64,000 bases of DNA from Mesobacillus campisalis (GCF_000986785.1 NZ_LAYY01000009.1:109404-173403), one strand, 5' to 3'. Numbered from the stretch's first letter, positions 18,149 through 27,402 are shown. Notes: generated from the letters alone by a model not told the origin. Program-made: numbers and translations.

Positions 18149-18195
18149 GAATGTAAGCTTCACAAATTCAAACAAAGAAAAGGAGAGAAGTTATT

Positions 18196-18843
18196 ATGAA
18201 ATTACAATTAGCTTTAGATCTCGTCGATATCCCGGGTGCAATTGAATTGGTGAAAGAAGTTCAGGATCATGTGGATGTTGTGGAAATTGGCACACCAGTG
18301 GTCATTAATGAAGGACTTAAAGCCGTTAAAGAAGTAAAAAATGCGTTTCCTCACTTGACAGTGCTGGCCGACCTGAAGATTATGGATGCCGCCGGATACG
18401 AAGTCAGCCAAGCATCTGCAGCTGGTGCAGACATCATTACCATTCTTGGTGTAGCTGAAGATGAATCCATTAAAGGAGCAGTAGCAGAAGCGAAGAAACA
18501 GGGCAAACAGATTCTGGCAGATATGATCTCAGTAAAAGATATCGCAGGACGTGCCAGAGAACTAGACAAACTTGGTGTAGATTACATTTGCGTCCACACA
18601 GGATACGACCTCCAAGCTGTTGGAAAAAACTCTTTTGAGGATCTTGCTACAATTAAAAGTGTCGTCGAGAATGCAAAAACAGCGATTGCTGGCGGCATTA
18701 AATTAGAAACACTGCCGGAAGTCATTAAAGAACAGCCAGATCTTGTGATTGTAGGCGGAGGAATTACCAGCAAGGCTGATAAAAGGGCGGTCGCTGCTAA
18801 AATGCAGGAGCTAATACAACAAAAAGTCGTCCATGCAGGGTGA
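18196..18843 (+). CDS. hxlA: 3-hexulose-6-phosphate synthase
   Basis: A 215-residue enzyme of the orotidine-phosphate decarboxylase fold that condenses formaldehyde with ribulose-5-phosphate. Visible family motifs are QLALDLVDI at the N-terminus, the metal/catalytic LADLKIMDAAGYE and the phosphate-binding AGGIKLET and VVGGGIT. AAAAGGAG precedes the ATG. It is translationally close to hxlB (8 bases). Position beside sarcosine oxidase indicates formaldehyde assimilation or detoxification from sarcosine demethylation. Confidence 0.95.
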   Translation: MKLQLALDLVDIPGAIELVKEVQDHVDVVEIGTPVVINEGLKAVKEVKNAFPHLTVLADLKIMDAAGYEVSQASAAGADIITILGVAEDESIKGAVAEAKKQGKQILADMISVKDIAGRARELDKLGVDYICVHTGYDLQAVGKNSFEDLATIKSVVENAKTAIAGGIKLETLPEVIKEQPDLVIVGGGITSKADKRAVAAKMQELIQQKVVHAG

Positions 18844-18851
18844 TTCGAACC

Positions 18852-19409
18852 ATGATAACAACTCAATATTTAGATGAAGTGGTTCAAGAGTTAACACGTA
18901 CAATTGACCTAATCTCCGATTTAGAGGCTGAGGAGTTAGTCAATAAAATCCTTGAATCAAACAAAATCTTTGTTGCAGGAGCAGGCCGATCCGGTTTTAT
19001 GGGCAAATCTTTTGTAATGCGGATGATGCATATGGGGATTGATTCTTATATCGTTGGGGAAACGGTTACAGCCAACCTCGAACCAGGTGATTTGTTAATC
19101 ATTGGCTCCGGTTCAGGAGAAACGAAAACCTTAGTGGCGGTTGCAGAAAAAGCTAAGAATATTGGGGGGAGTATCGCAGCCATCACTATTTCTCCTGATT
19201 CGACAATCGGAAAACTGGCGGACATTGTGGTTAAGCTGCCGGGAACGCCTAAAGATCAATCAACAGGTAATTATCAAACTATTCAGCCAATGGGATCCCT
19301 TTTTGAACAAACCATGTTGTTGTTCTATGACGCTCTGATTCTTAGAATTATGGAGAAAAAAGGGCTGGACTCGAATAAAATGTATGGTAAACATGCAAAC
19401 CTTGAATAA
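18852..19409 (+). CDS. hxlB: 6-phospho-3-hexuloisomerase
   Basis: A 185-residue SIS-domain isomerase converting hexulose-6-phosphate to fructose-6-phosphate. GAGRSGFMGKSF and the phosphate-binding GSGSGET are the SIS signatures; the C-terminal QPMGSLFEQ is conserved in this enzyme. The start is the ATG at 18852, eight bases after the hxlA stop, using AGGGTGA over the hxlA end as ribosome binding site. The stop is followed by a terminator. Confidence 0.95.
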   Translation: MITTQYLDEVVQELTRTIDLISDLEAEELVNKILESNKIFVAGAGRSGFMGKSFVMRMMHMGIDSYIVGETVTANLEPGDLLIIGSGSGETKTLVAVAEKAKNIGGSIAAITISPDSTIGKLADIVVKLPGTPKDQSTGNYQTIQPMGSLFEQTMLLFYDALILRIMEKKGLDSNKMYGKHANLE

Positions 19410-19437
19410 ATAATCCATTTATTTAAAAAATTCCGCG

Positions 19438-19474
19438 GACCACAAATTAAATAAATTTGTGGTCTTCCCTTTTC
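19438..19474 (+). terminator. Terminator after hxlAB
   Basis: Stem GACCACAAATT / AATTTGTGGTC with a five-base loop, followed by TTCCCTTTT. Confidence 0.75.
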
Positions 19475-19591
19475 GCCAAAAAAGATAATGGTCCATGTGA
19501 TATTTCATTTTTTTCCAGATCCGTTTTCTTGGAAAATAAAAATTACTAGCTAGCGGCTAAATTATAAATGACCACTTAGGAGGGAAAAATC

Positions 19592-19963
19592 ATGAGTCAA
19601 CTACACGGGAAAACCTTTAATTGTGAAAAAGAACTTACTCTTTCCATAATCGGCGGCAAATGGAAAATGCTAATCTTATGGTACTTAGGAAAACAAGGGA
19701 CTAAACGTTTCGGCGAACTAAGAAAATTGATCCCGGATATCACCCAGCGGATGCTTACAAATCAATTGCGGGAATTAGAAGAGGATCTTATTATTGATCG
19801 CACAGTGTACCCAGTGGTCCCGCCTAAAGTGGAGTATTCACTGACTAAACAAGGAGAAAGTTTAATGCCAATACTAGAAGCCTTGTATCAATGGGGAAAG
19901 GACTATAAAAAAGTGAACGATGAAAATAGCGAAAGGCAGCAGGAGATGCCGGCTTTGAAGTAA
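19592..19963 (+). CDS. hxlR: HxlR/DUF24-family formaldehyde-responsive regulator
   Basis: A 123-residue winged-helix protein: [20 protein letters not shown] at the N-terminus, then [17 protein letters not shown] as the recognition region and [13 protein letters not shown] as the wing. Cys11 and Lys13 are present; I recall these residues being reported as the formaldehyde-crosslinked pair in B. subtilis HxlR. GGAGGG precedes the ATG. It lies downstream of hxlAB rather than divergent from it as in B. subtilis, with a terminator between, so it has its own promoter. A paralogue about three-quarters identical by eye lies at 30456. Confidence 0.9.
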   Translation: MSQLHGKTFNCEKELTLSIIGGKWKMLILWYLGKQGTKRFGELRKLIPDITQRMLTNQLRELEEDLIIDRTVYPVVPPKVEYSLTKQGESLMPILEALYQWGKDYKKVNDENSERQQEMPALK

Positions 19964-20329
19964 CGTTCCCTTTAGCATAGGAGTTGCAAAGCAGCATTAG
20001 CTAAGGCAGCTGCCCGTATTAAAGTGAACGAACGTTAAGCCGGGAGACCCTCCATCATTTGAATGGCGGGTCTTCTTTTAGCAAGAGAGACGGTTAAAAT
20101 ATTTAATAAGTGAAATGAATAAATCTTAAAATGTTCAGAATCTTGTGATAAAATAAAATCACCTAAAATAAATAAGTGGATTCCTCTAGGCTATATCCTA
20201 CATAAAACCTAACTTCAAATACCCTATCATAAAGTTTCACCTTTCATCTTATGGACGGATTGGAGATTGTTCGAGAGTTGAGAATCATTACACAGAAATT
20301 TTTGTTCTATTTTTAAAGGAGTGATGTTG
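19964..20329 (+). other. Intergenic region hxlR to PucR-type regulator, with terminator
   Basis: About 360 bases without a gene. A terminator at 20044-20080 has stem AGACCCTCCAT / ATGGCGGGTCT and TCTTTT tail and probably ends hxlR. The rest is AT-rich and should contain the promoter of the PucR-type gene; I see no convincing -35/-10 pair. Confidence 0.6.
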
Positions 20330-21931
20330 ATGATTACTATGAGAGAAGCCTTAAGCCTGCCAGAGTTACAGACCGCAATGGTTCATACCGGGAAGAATGG
20401 TTTGGGCCGCACCATCCGCTGGGTTCACTTGATTGACACTGATGACGTAGGCCACTTTTTGGAGGGGGGGGAACTATTGTTGACCTGTGGTCAGATATGG
20501 CCTCAAAATAAAGGATCCGAAGAAAGACTTCTAAATTCTTTTGTTCGGCATCAAATCTCGGGTATTTTATTTGCTACTGGACGATATCTGAAGGAGTGCC
20601 CAGCAGCTGTATTAGAATTTGGCGAAAAAAATGCAATTCCTGTTTTAGAAGTTCCCTTTCATGTTCCTTTCGTGAAGATTACAAAAAGGATTCACCGGGA
20701 AATCATGAATCGATCCTATAAGCGAAATGAAATAACTGACCGTGTTCCAGTTGAACTTAGGGAGAAACTGCAATCTGCAACCAGCTATCTGGACATTTGC
20801 ACGATTCTTGCAGACAAGCTAAACTCCCACATTGCTATTACGGATACTGCAAACAACATCATTCTTAAAGCTTTTCCAAAGGATACAAAGCGGGTCAATA
20901 TCCAAAAGTGCATCAATGATCAAATAAAGGATCGTCAGGACCTTAATGAAAGGATAGTAAGCAGTACCCCTCCTTATGCCTTGACTGTTCCGATGATAGT
21001 TGAAGGAAATAACTGGGGTACCCTATGGCTTATTAGCATAGATGAGGAAATAAAAAAGGAACATGCCCACATACTTGAACATGCTGCGACTCTCTTAATC
21101 GATATCGCTTTGAGCAACCAGGACCTGGAGGCTAAAAGCAGGCATTTGCGCATAGAATTACTGGAGCTTCTTCTTGAAAATCCGGAAACTGCCTCAATAA
21201 TCGTGGACGAAAAAATCGAGAAGCTTGGGTTCGAACATCGGGAAAGTTGGGTAGCCGGACTCATTCTCCTCGGCGAAAATAAGCTTTCGTCCCCCCTGTC
21301 TCTAGAGGTGGAATCGATTCGTGATCATTGTAAAAACTGGATTGATGATGCAGAGGGAATTAACGGATTTTGTGATGTGTATAAGGATCAATTAGTGTTA
21401 TTCCTTTCTTCAAGCATGGATTCATTAGAACTCAAACAACAAATCAATCAATTACAAAATAATTTGCGCAATGCCTACACTCAGGCAGCACCTGTTCTAG
21501 TTTTGGGAGATACAAAGCAACATGTGCTCTCCTTTGCAGAAAGTTACCAGGAAGCAAAAACGTTAGCGCCAATCGTACAACATCAGAGCCAATCAGGAGG
21601 AACCTATTTTTCGGATCAATTGAAACGTGAAATGTTTTTATACGGGGGACTGACTCCGGAAAAGGCGAAGGAATTCCGGAACCTCATATTGCCGAAGGAT
21701 TTACTTACCCAAGACGGATTCACTCTTTACGAAACATTGAAATTACTCGCTGCCAATAATTATAATCGCGAAAAAGTAGCTAAATTACTTCATATTCACC
21801 TTAATACTTTACGCTATCGAATTAAACGAATTGAACAATATTTGCAAGGAAGCTTAACCTCACCAAGGTGCCAATTCTGGATTCAAGTAGCTCTCGATTT
21901 AGAGTCGCTTGCCACTAAATGTGAAGAGTAA
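20330..21931 (+). CDS. PucR-family transcriptional regulator
   Basis: A 533-residue regulator of the PucR/CdaR type. Residues about 1-125 are the PucR N-terminal domain (MREALSLPELQ, GGELLLTCGQIWP), the middle carries a ligand-sensing region, and residues about 460-525 form the C-terminal helix-turn-helix with NNYNREKVAKLLHIHLNTLRYR reduced to its core NTLRYRIKRIE. Such proteins activate purine, ureide and amino-compound catabolism. Start ATG at 20330 because AAAGGA lies nine bases before; ATG/GTG codons at 20321-20324 overlap that site. It faces the creatinine permease gene convergently and is the best candidate regulator of the creatinine genes. Confidence 0.88.
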   Translation: MITMREALSLPELQTAMVHTGKNGLGRTIRWVHLIDTDDVGHFLEGGELLLTCGQIWPQNKGSEERLLNSFVRHQISGILFATGRYLKECPAAVLEFGEKNAIPVLEVPFHVPFVKITKRIHREIMNRSYKRNEITDRVPVELREKLQSATSYLDICTILADKLNSHIAITDTANNIILKAFPKDTKRVNIQKCINDQIKDRQDLNERIVSSTPPYALTVPMIVEGNNWGTLWLISIDEEIKKEHAHILEHAATLLIDIALSNQDLEAKSRHLRIELLELLLENPETASIIVDEKIEKLGFEHRESWVAGLILLGENKLSSPLSLEVESIRDHCKNWIDDAEGINGFCDVYKDQLVLFLSSSMDSLELKQQINQLQNNLRNAYTQAAPVLVLGDTKQHVLSFAESYQEAKTLAPIVQHQSQSGGTYFSDQLKREMFLYGGLTPEKAKEFRNLILPKDLLTQDGFTLYETLKLLAANNYNREKVAKLLHIHLNTLRYRIKRIEQYLQGSLTSPRCQFWIQVALDLESLATKCEE

Positions 21932-21932
21932 T

Positions 21933-21962
21933 AAGGTCTAACGAGCTTCGTTAGACCTTTTG
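21933..21962. terminator. Bidirectional terminator between convergent genes
   Basis: Perfect 12-base stem AAGGTCTAACGA / TCGTTAGACCTT with three-base loop and T/A tracts on both sides, between the PucR-type gene and the permease. Confidence 0.85.
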
Positions 21963-22014
21963 CATGTTAACGGAATGGATCTTTAAGTGTCAGCGGTACT
22001 CTGCTTTGCTTATG

Positions 22015-23364
22015 TTATTCAGCCTTATAGACTAAACCAGCTTCTTTTTGGATTTCATGGTCATCTGCTATTCCAAGTGCCTGATAGATTTTTTTCATTA
22101 CATACACCAAACCAATCCCAAGGAGGATGCCATTAAGTGAAGGAAGTCCAATTTCGTAAACAGAGCTGATGTACGCCCCCAATGTTGCCAATAAGTAGGC
22201 GATTAAGTTAGACGTACGAATGACTCTAAAGTTCACATTCTCAATTAGCGGCATTGACTTTCTCCAGTTAAAGATATAATCCCCTATAATCAAACCACCT
22301 AATGAAGGGACAAAAATACCTAAGAATGTGAGGAAAGAAATAAAGACTTCATATATCCCTGTAACAGCCATGATTGTAGCGATAATCAAACCACCTATAA
22401 CAAAAGGAGCTTTATTAGGCTTATTAAAGAATTCAGCTCCCGCTACACCGAAGGAATAGGCAGCTGTGGTATTTGTCGTCCAGATGTTAAAGATCAGGAT
22501 AATCATTGCCATTACGATGATTCCCATTTTCATTAAGATGTTGACCATATCACCATCCTGCATAACCAGTCCGCCCAGCATGCCTGAAATCGCCATTACA
22601 ATATTCCCTATCAGAAAGGCAAAAAATCCTACTTGGAATGCTGCTTTTGGTGTTTTCGCAAAACGGGCCCAGTTAGGCGCTTGAGTACCACCAGAAATAA
22701 ATGCACCAATTATGATTGTAATGGCGGCAGTAAAAGTGATGGTTGATGCAGGCTCTATTAGAAATAGTTTCTCCACTCCGCCTGCAGCCTCTATACTCGC
22801 AGCAGGAATCTTGTAGGCCAAATAAAGAAATGGCGGAATGGATAGATAAGCGACAATTTCCATCCCCTTTGTGCCCCAGAGGGCAAATGCACCCATAAAT
22901 AGCGACCAAAAAACGGTGATAGGAATAAAGTAGCTTTCCAAACCCAGACTCGCTGTAAATACTTTCCCCATATAAGCTGCCTGAAAAGCGTACCAAAATA
23001 CTTGCGTTCCACCGAGTATGATACTAGTCCATTTTGAACCAAGTTTTCCTAGAGAGTACCTAGCAAGAAGGATTGTATTTAAACCCGTTTTTGCAGAAAT
23101 CCAGCATAGTATCCCCACGTAGGTGGAAAGGATGAGATTACCGATCAACAAGACTTTAAGTAAGTCACTTAGCATTAAAGAAGTTCCCAGATTTGCCCCA
23201 GCTGCCATCGTTGTTACTATGAATGTAAATCCAAGGAGGACGGAAAAGATCGCTATCCAGTTTTTTCGTGCATGCTTTGGCACATGAGTCAAAGTATAAT
23301 CAATATCTACGTACTCTTTCTCTGTTTTCACACTCTCTTTTTTCACAATGATTTCTGCTTCCAT
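22015..23364 (-). CDS. NCS1 (CodB-like) permease, probable creatinine transporter
   Basis: A 449-residue transporter of the nucleobase:cation symporter-1 family with about 12 membrane segments. Features of the cytosine-permease branch include the opening hydrophobic block after KHARKNW, GTQVFWYAFQAAYMGKV, APNWARFAKT and the GIFVPSLGGLIIGDY region. Start ATG at 23364 (MEAEIIVKK) behind AAGGATGT. It follows creatininase on the same strand, which makes creatinine (a small cyclic urea-like base) the natural substrate. That is inference from position; family assignment is firm. A cre-like site lies upstream at 23553. Confidence 0.85.
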   Translation of the reverse strand: MEAEIIVKKESVKTEKEYVDIDYTLTHVPKHARKNWIAIFSVLLGFTFIVTTMAAGANLGTSLMLSDLLKVLLIGNLILSTYVGILCWISAKTGLNTILLARYSLGKLGSKWTSIILGGTQVFWYAFQAAYMGKVFTASLGLESYFIPITVFWSLFMGAFALWGTKGMEIVAYLSIPPFLYLAYKIPAASIEAAGGVEKLFLIEPASTITFTAAITIIIGAFISGGTQAPNWARFAKTPKAAFQVGFFAFLIGNIVMAISGMLGGLVMQDGDMVNILMKMGIIVMAMIILIFNIWTTNTTAAYSFGVAGAEFFNKPNKAPFVIGGLIIATIMAVTGIYEVFISFLTFLGIFVPSLGGLIIGDYIFNWRKSMPLIENVNFRVIRTSNLIAYLLATLGAYISSVYEIGLPSLNGILLGIGLVYVMKKIYQALGIADDHEIQKEAGLVYKAE

Positions 23365-23552
23365 ATAAACACATCCTTTAAACTGATTTTTTCCATTAAG
23401 ACGATTCAATCTAGCTCAATATAGGAGTTCCCTTGTGTTTTCATCCCTCTGTTGATGGACCCTTTTGCCATCATGATTTTGGACTTTCATTCAGTGGGTC
23501 TCGTCGTGTTTTATGGACTACTGCCGAAATCTATTTTTCTGGTACAGGTCTT

Positions 23553-23566
23553 GGAAAGCGCTTACA
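23553..23566 (-). promoter_or_regulatory. cre-like site between creatininase and permease
   Basis: GGAAAGCGCTTACA differs from the CcpA consensus TGWAANCGNTNWCA only at the first base. It lies 15 bases past the creatininase stop and upstream of the permease. Confidence 0.55.
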
Positions 23567-23580
23567 TTTTGACTGTACTA

Positions 23581-24357
23581 TTATGGGTTAAGAATTAAAT
23601 TTGAAGAGAATTCTTTCTTTAATATGGAAACAATGTTGCATGTAGCATCCTCAGCAATTATTTTTCCTTTTTCGGCTGAACTGGAACGTGCTGTATGCAG
23701 ACAGCCGGAAGATGGAATCAAAGATTTAGACGGAGGGAATGATTGATAGGTTGGCGGACTTGTGAATCCATCGTCTATAATTAACTCTCCTTTAACAAGT
23801 TCCGGTTCAAAGTGCATCATTAAGGATGTTTCCGTGATTGCTGCATGTTCCAGTGCCCACCCTGGGAAATTTACTTCATCAAAAATCCTCGGAATCGTTT
23901 GCTCCGACAAGTTATCCCACCAGTTACAAAGCAGAACCTTAGGGTATTCTTCCTTCTGATTACGTAATAAGAGGTCACAAGCTTCTGCAAGAAAGGCTTC
24001 ATTTTCGTAATGAGCACTAAATACGAGAATTTTTTTCCACCCATCCGCGATAAATTCCTCTAATAAATCATAAACCAATGAAGTTAAAGTTGAACCCTTC
24101 AAATCAATGGTGCCTGGGAACATCGGTCCTCCACCGCTTGCTGGCAGTGATTTATATCCATAGGACAGTGTCGGAGCTACCACCGCATCCAATTTTTTTG
24201 CAATTGCCAAACTGAATTTCTCGGCGATAATCGCATCTACCCCCAAAGGCATGTGGGGCCCATGTTGCTCCGTGGAACCGACAGGCAAGATTAAGAAACT
24301 CTTATCGACTTTCGTACGATACTCTTCCCACGTCATATTCTTTAATAGATTTTCCAT
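23581..24357 (-). CDS. Creatininase (creatinine amidohydrolase)
   Basis: A 258-residue enzyme, matching the usual 259 of creatininase, which opens creatinine to creatine. The metal-binding motif GSTEQHGPHMPLGVD (Glu, His and Asp ligands) and the downstream FSAHYENEAF (His and Glu ligands) are complete, and the Trp-rich loop NWWDNLS and the PGWALEHAAITETS segment are present. Start ATG at 24357 with GGGAGATG upstream. It is divergent from the sarcosine oxidase gene and followed by the permease. Related creatininase-fold enzymes act on other amides, but the neighbouring creatinase and sarcosine oxidase make this function strong. Confidence 0.92.
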   Translation of the reverse strand: MENLLKNMTWEEYRTKVDKSFLILPVGSTEQHGPHMPLGVDAIIAEKFSLAIAKKLDAVVAPTLSYGYKSLPASGGGPMFPGTIDLKGSTLTSLVYDLLEEFIADGWKKILVFSAHYENEAFLAEACDLLLRNQKEEYPKVLLCNWWDNLSEQTIPRIFDEVNFPGWALEHAAITETSLMMHFEPELVKGELIIDDGFTSPPTYQSFPPSKSLIPSSGCLHTARSSSAEKGKIIAEDATCNIVSILKKEFSSNLILNP

Positions 24358-24421
24358 ATACACATCTCCCATTCTGTTATTTTTGTCCTTTGGCCAGATC
24401 AAGGTCCGTTGGCGGCATCTT

Positions 24422-24449
24422 TGAAAGCGCTTACCCTTTTTTCAGTATA
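24422..24449 (-). promoter_or_regulatory. Probable creatininase promoter with cre-like site
   Basis: TGAAAGCGCTTACC (24422-24435) is one base from a perfect cre. A minus-strand TATACT (24444-24449) could be the -10, which would put the cre on the first transcribed bases as a CcpA roadblock. No good -35 is visible. Confidence 0.55.
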
Positions 24450-24813
24450 GATTGTTAAGGTTTCCTCTTCTCACCTGATCCTGATTACTTGTTGATTGCA
24501 TAATAACACTACCTGTTTTTCACTACCATTGACTTACAAAGTCTAATATTTTTTGATTTTTTTGAATTATATATCCAAAAGTGACAAATTTATGAACTTT
24601 TGTTCTCCAGGAGCTTTAACTTCGAACCTATTTATAGGAGTTAGATGTTTGCTAAACGGTAGCAACTGTTTAGAATGTACAATTCTTTCTTTTTATGAAT
24701 GAAAACATTAGCATCACCTTACAATTGTTAATCTATTAACTTCGTCCTTATAATACAGGTACAAACAAAAATTCACAATATTAGGAATCTTTATTCATTG
24801 GAGGGGAATTGCA
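24450..24813. promoter_or_regulatory. Divergent control region, creatininase / sarcosine oxidase
   Basis: About 360 AT-rich bases. On the plus strand TTGTTA (24725-24730), 18-base spacer and TATAAT (24749-24754) form the likely soxA promoter. Upstream are two dyads: CCTAT-TT-ATAGG (24628-24639) and CTAAAC-N10-GTTTAG (24652-24673). Both are possible regulator sites, with the second about 50 bases before the -35. Confidence 0.5.
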
Positions 24814-25980
24814 ATGGGCACACATTATGATGTCATTGTTGTCGGTGCTGGTTCGATGGGAATGGCCGCTGGTTACTACTTATCAAAACAAGGGGTTAAA
24901 ACTTTACTGGTAGACTCCTTTAACCCGCCTCACACAAATGGCAGCCACCATGGTGATACACGTATTATCCGCCATGCTTATGGGGAAGGCAGAGAGTATG
25001 TCCCTTTTGCCTTAAGGGCACAAGAGTTATGGTATGAATTAGAAAAGAGGACACACCATAAGATATTCACGAAAACCGGCGTACTTGTATTTGGCCCAAA
25101 AAATGAATCCGCTTTCGTATCAGAAACAATGGAAGCTGCTAAACTCCACTCATTGACGGCTGATCTCCTTGAAGGTGATCAAATCAATAAGCGTTGGCCT
25201 GGTGTAACGGTACCAGAACATTATGAAGCTATCTTTGAACCTAATTCAGGCGTATTATTCAGTGAAAACTGCATCCGTGCGTATCGCGAGCTCGCTGAAG
25301 CCAATGGAGCCAAAGTATTGCCCTACACTCCGGTTGAGGACTTTGAAATTTCGCAAGACTTGGTTAAGATTCAGACACCAAACGGAACCTTTACTGCTAA
25401 TAAATTGATTGTTAGCATGGGAGCCTGGAATAGCAAACTTCTGTCAAAATTGGATATCGAAATTCCATTGCAGCCATACCGTCAAGTTGTCGGTTTCTTT
25501 GAATCAGATGAATCAAAATATAGCAATGACAGCGGTTATCCAGCTTTCATGGTTGAAGTATCTAATGGCATCTATTATGGATTTCCAAGCTTTGGAGGCT
25601 GCGGGCTCAAAATTGGTTACCATTCTTACGGCCAGCAGATTGACCCTGATACGATTGACCGTGAATTTGGGGTCTACCCAGAGGATGAAAACAACCTTCG
25701 CCTTTTCCTGGAAAAATATATGCCTGGAGCGAATGGAGAATTAAAACGGGGTGCTGTTTGCATGTACACGAAAACACCCGATGAGCATTTCGTGATCGAT
25801 CTTCACCCTAAGTACTCCAATGTAGCGATTGCTGCCGGTTTCTCAGGGCATGGATTTAAATTCTCAAGTGTTGTTGGCGAAACATTAACCCAATTGGTTA
25901 CAACTGGCCAAACAGAGCATGATATATCAATCTTTTCAATTAACCGCCCTGCCCTAAAAAAAGAATTGCAGAGCAATTAA
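24814..25980 (+). CDS. soxA: Monomeric sarcosine oxidase
   Basis: A 388-residue flavoprotein oxidising sarcosine with O2 to glycine, formaldehyde and H2O2. It matches from memory the Bacillus MSOX along its whole length. The FAD motif VGAGSMGMAAGYYL opens the protein; HHGDTRIIRHAYGEG carries the active-site Arg; GLKIGYHSYG carries the catalytic Lys and His; and GAVCMYTKTPDEHF holds the Cys (near residue 316) that binds FAD covalently. GGAGGGG precedes the ATG. The creatinase gene follows after 132 bases with no terminator between. Confidence 0.95.
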   Translation: MGTHYDVIVVGAGSMGMAAGYYLSKQGVKTLLVDSFNPPHTNGSHHGDTRIIRHAYGEGREYVPFALRAQELWYELEKRTHHKIFTKTGVLVFGPKNESAFVSETMEAAKLHSLTADLLEGDQINKRWPGVTVPEHYEAIFEPNSGVLFSENCIRAYRELAEANGAKVLPYTPVEDFEISQDLVKIQTPNGTFTANKLIVSMGAWNSKLLSKLDIEIPLQPYRQVVGFFESDESKYSNDSGYPAFMVEVSNGIYYGFPSFGGCGLKIGYHSYGQQIDPDTIDREFGVYPEDENNLRLFLEKYMPGANGELKRGAVCMYTKTPDEHFVIDLHPKYSNVAIAAGFSGHGFKFSSVVGETLTQLVTTGQTEHDISIFSINRPALKKELQSN

Positions 25981-26012
25981 TAGCTATTCCTCTAAATAAT
26001 TTGAAGTAAATT

Positions 26013-26068
26013 TCTGTCTGGCAGATGTACATTAGGGATTACATAACAGGCTTTATCTGTCTAGCAGA
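26013..26068. promoter_or_regulatory. Repeated palindrome upstream of creatinase
   Basis: TCTGTCTGGCAGA (26013-26025) and TCTGTCTAGCAGA (26056-26068) differ by one base, are each dyad-symmetric (TCTG...CAGA) and lie 43 bases apart, four helical turns. They look like a paired operator in the soxA-creatinase gap. Confidence 0.55.
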
Positions 26069-26112
26069 TTGATATATATATTAATCTCAATTCAGGAAGG
26101 TAGGATGAAAAA

Positions 26113-27348
26113 ATGATACAAATTACAGATCTTGAAAGAACAAAAATTCTGCACAACGGTGAAAAATACAAAGGCACTTTCTCTAAAGGAGAGATGGAGC
26201 GCCGCAATGCCAACCTTCGCAATTATATGGCTGAAAAGGATATTGATGCAGTGTTATTTACTTCCTATCACAACATTAATTATTATAGTGACTTCCTATA
26301 TACTTCTTTCAATAGAAATTATGGACTGGTTGTTACACAAAACAAGCACGTAACTGTAAGCGCAAACATTGATGGCGGCATGCCTTGGAGAAGAAGCTTT
26401 GATGAAAACATTGTTTACACGGACTGGAGAAGGGACAACTACTTCTACGCTATTCAAAAGGTTCTGGAAGAAGCTGGATTCAAGAATGGCCGGCTGGGTA
26501 TTGAAGAGGATCATGTATCAGTAGACCTAAAGAAAAAATTCGTTGATGCCTTCCCTAACTTTGAATTGGTTGATGTTTCCCAGGATGTTCAAAGGTCCCG
26601 CTGGATTAAATCGGCTGAAGAAATCGAACATATTAAAAATGGGGCAAGAGTCGCGGATATTGGCGGTTACGCAGTGGTAGAAGCAATCCGCGAAGGTGTG
26701 CCTGAATATGAAGTAGCTCTTGCTGGTACCCAGGCAATGACACGGGAAATTGCAAGGCTATATCCTCAAGCCGAATTAAGAGACACTTGGGTATGGTTCC
26801 AGGCTGGCATTAATACAGACGGTGCTCATAGCTGGGCTACATCCAAGAAGGTGCAAAAAGGTGACATCCTTAGCCTTAACACTTTCCCGATGATTGCCGG
26901 TTATTACACAGCCTTAGAGCGCACGATGTTCCTGGAAGAGGTTTCGGACGCACACCTTAAATACTGGGAAATCAACGTGGCGGTACACAAACGCGGTATT
27001 GAACTAATCAAGGCAGGCGCCGTATGTAAAGATATCTGTGCTGAACTGAATGAAATGTTCCGTGAGCACGATTTAGTTAAAAACCGTACGTTCGGTTATG
27101 GTCACTCTTTCGGTGTCCTTTCCCATTACTATGGCCGTGAAGGCGGCCTGGAATTCCGTGAGGACATCGATACGGTTCTTCAGCCAGGCATGGTCGTCTC
27201 CATGGAGCCAATGATCTTGATTCCAGAAGGACAGCCAGGTGCGGGCGGCTATCGTGAGCATGATATCCTGGTTATTAACGAAGATGGAACTGTAGATGAT
27301 ATCACAGGTTTCCCATTTGGACCGGAGCACAACATTATCAAAAAGTAG
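26113..27348 (+). CDS. Creatinase (creatine amidinohydrolase)
   Basis: A 411-residue pita-bread-fold enzyme that hydrolyses creatine to sarcosine and urea without a metal. The N-terminal domain (RRNANLRNYM, YHNINYYSDFLY) and the catalytic C-terminal domain are complete; the catalytic His lies in INTDGAHSWAT, and YYTALERTMF and FGYGHSFGVLSHYYGREGG are hallmark creatinase segments that separate it from prolidase-type relatives. Length is the normal 400-411. GGAAGG lies upstream. The urea product has no visible sink in this window. Confidence 0.94.
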   Translation: MIQITDLERTKILHNGEKYKGTFSKGEMERRNANLRNYMAEKDIDAVLFTSYHNINYYSDFLYTSFNRNYGLVVTQNKHVTVSANIDGGMPWRRSFDENIVYTDWRRDNYFYAIQKVLEEAGFKNGRLGIEEDHVSVDLKKKFVDAFPNFELVDVSQDVQRSRWIKSAEEIEHIKNGARVADIGGYAVVEAIREGVPEYEVALAGTQAMTREIARLYPQAELRDTWVWFQAGINTDGAHSWATSKKVQKGDILSLNTFPMIAGYYTALERTMFLEEVSDAHLKYWEINVAVHKRGIELIKAGAVCKDICAELNEMFREHDLVKNRTFGYGHSFGVLSHYYGREGGLEFREDIDTVLQPGMVVSMEPMILIPEGQPGAGGYREHDILVINEDGTVDDITGFPFGPEHNIIKK

Positions 27349-27402
27349 TGTGAAAGACTTTAATGGATCATATCTTGCAGAAAAATAATAAGGAGTAAAA
27401 AA

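Noticed and set aside
26113..27348. Reading the creatinase gene as an Xaa-Pro aminopeptidase (M24 peptidase)
   Set aside because: Metal ligands of the peptidases are replaced and creatinase-specific segments (DGAHSWAT, HYYGREGG) are present, with creatininase and sarcosine oxidase alongside.
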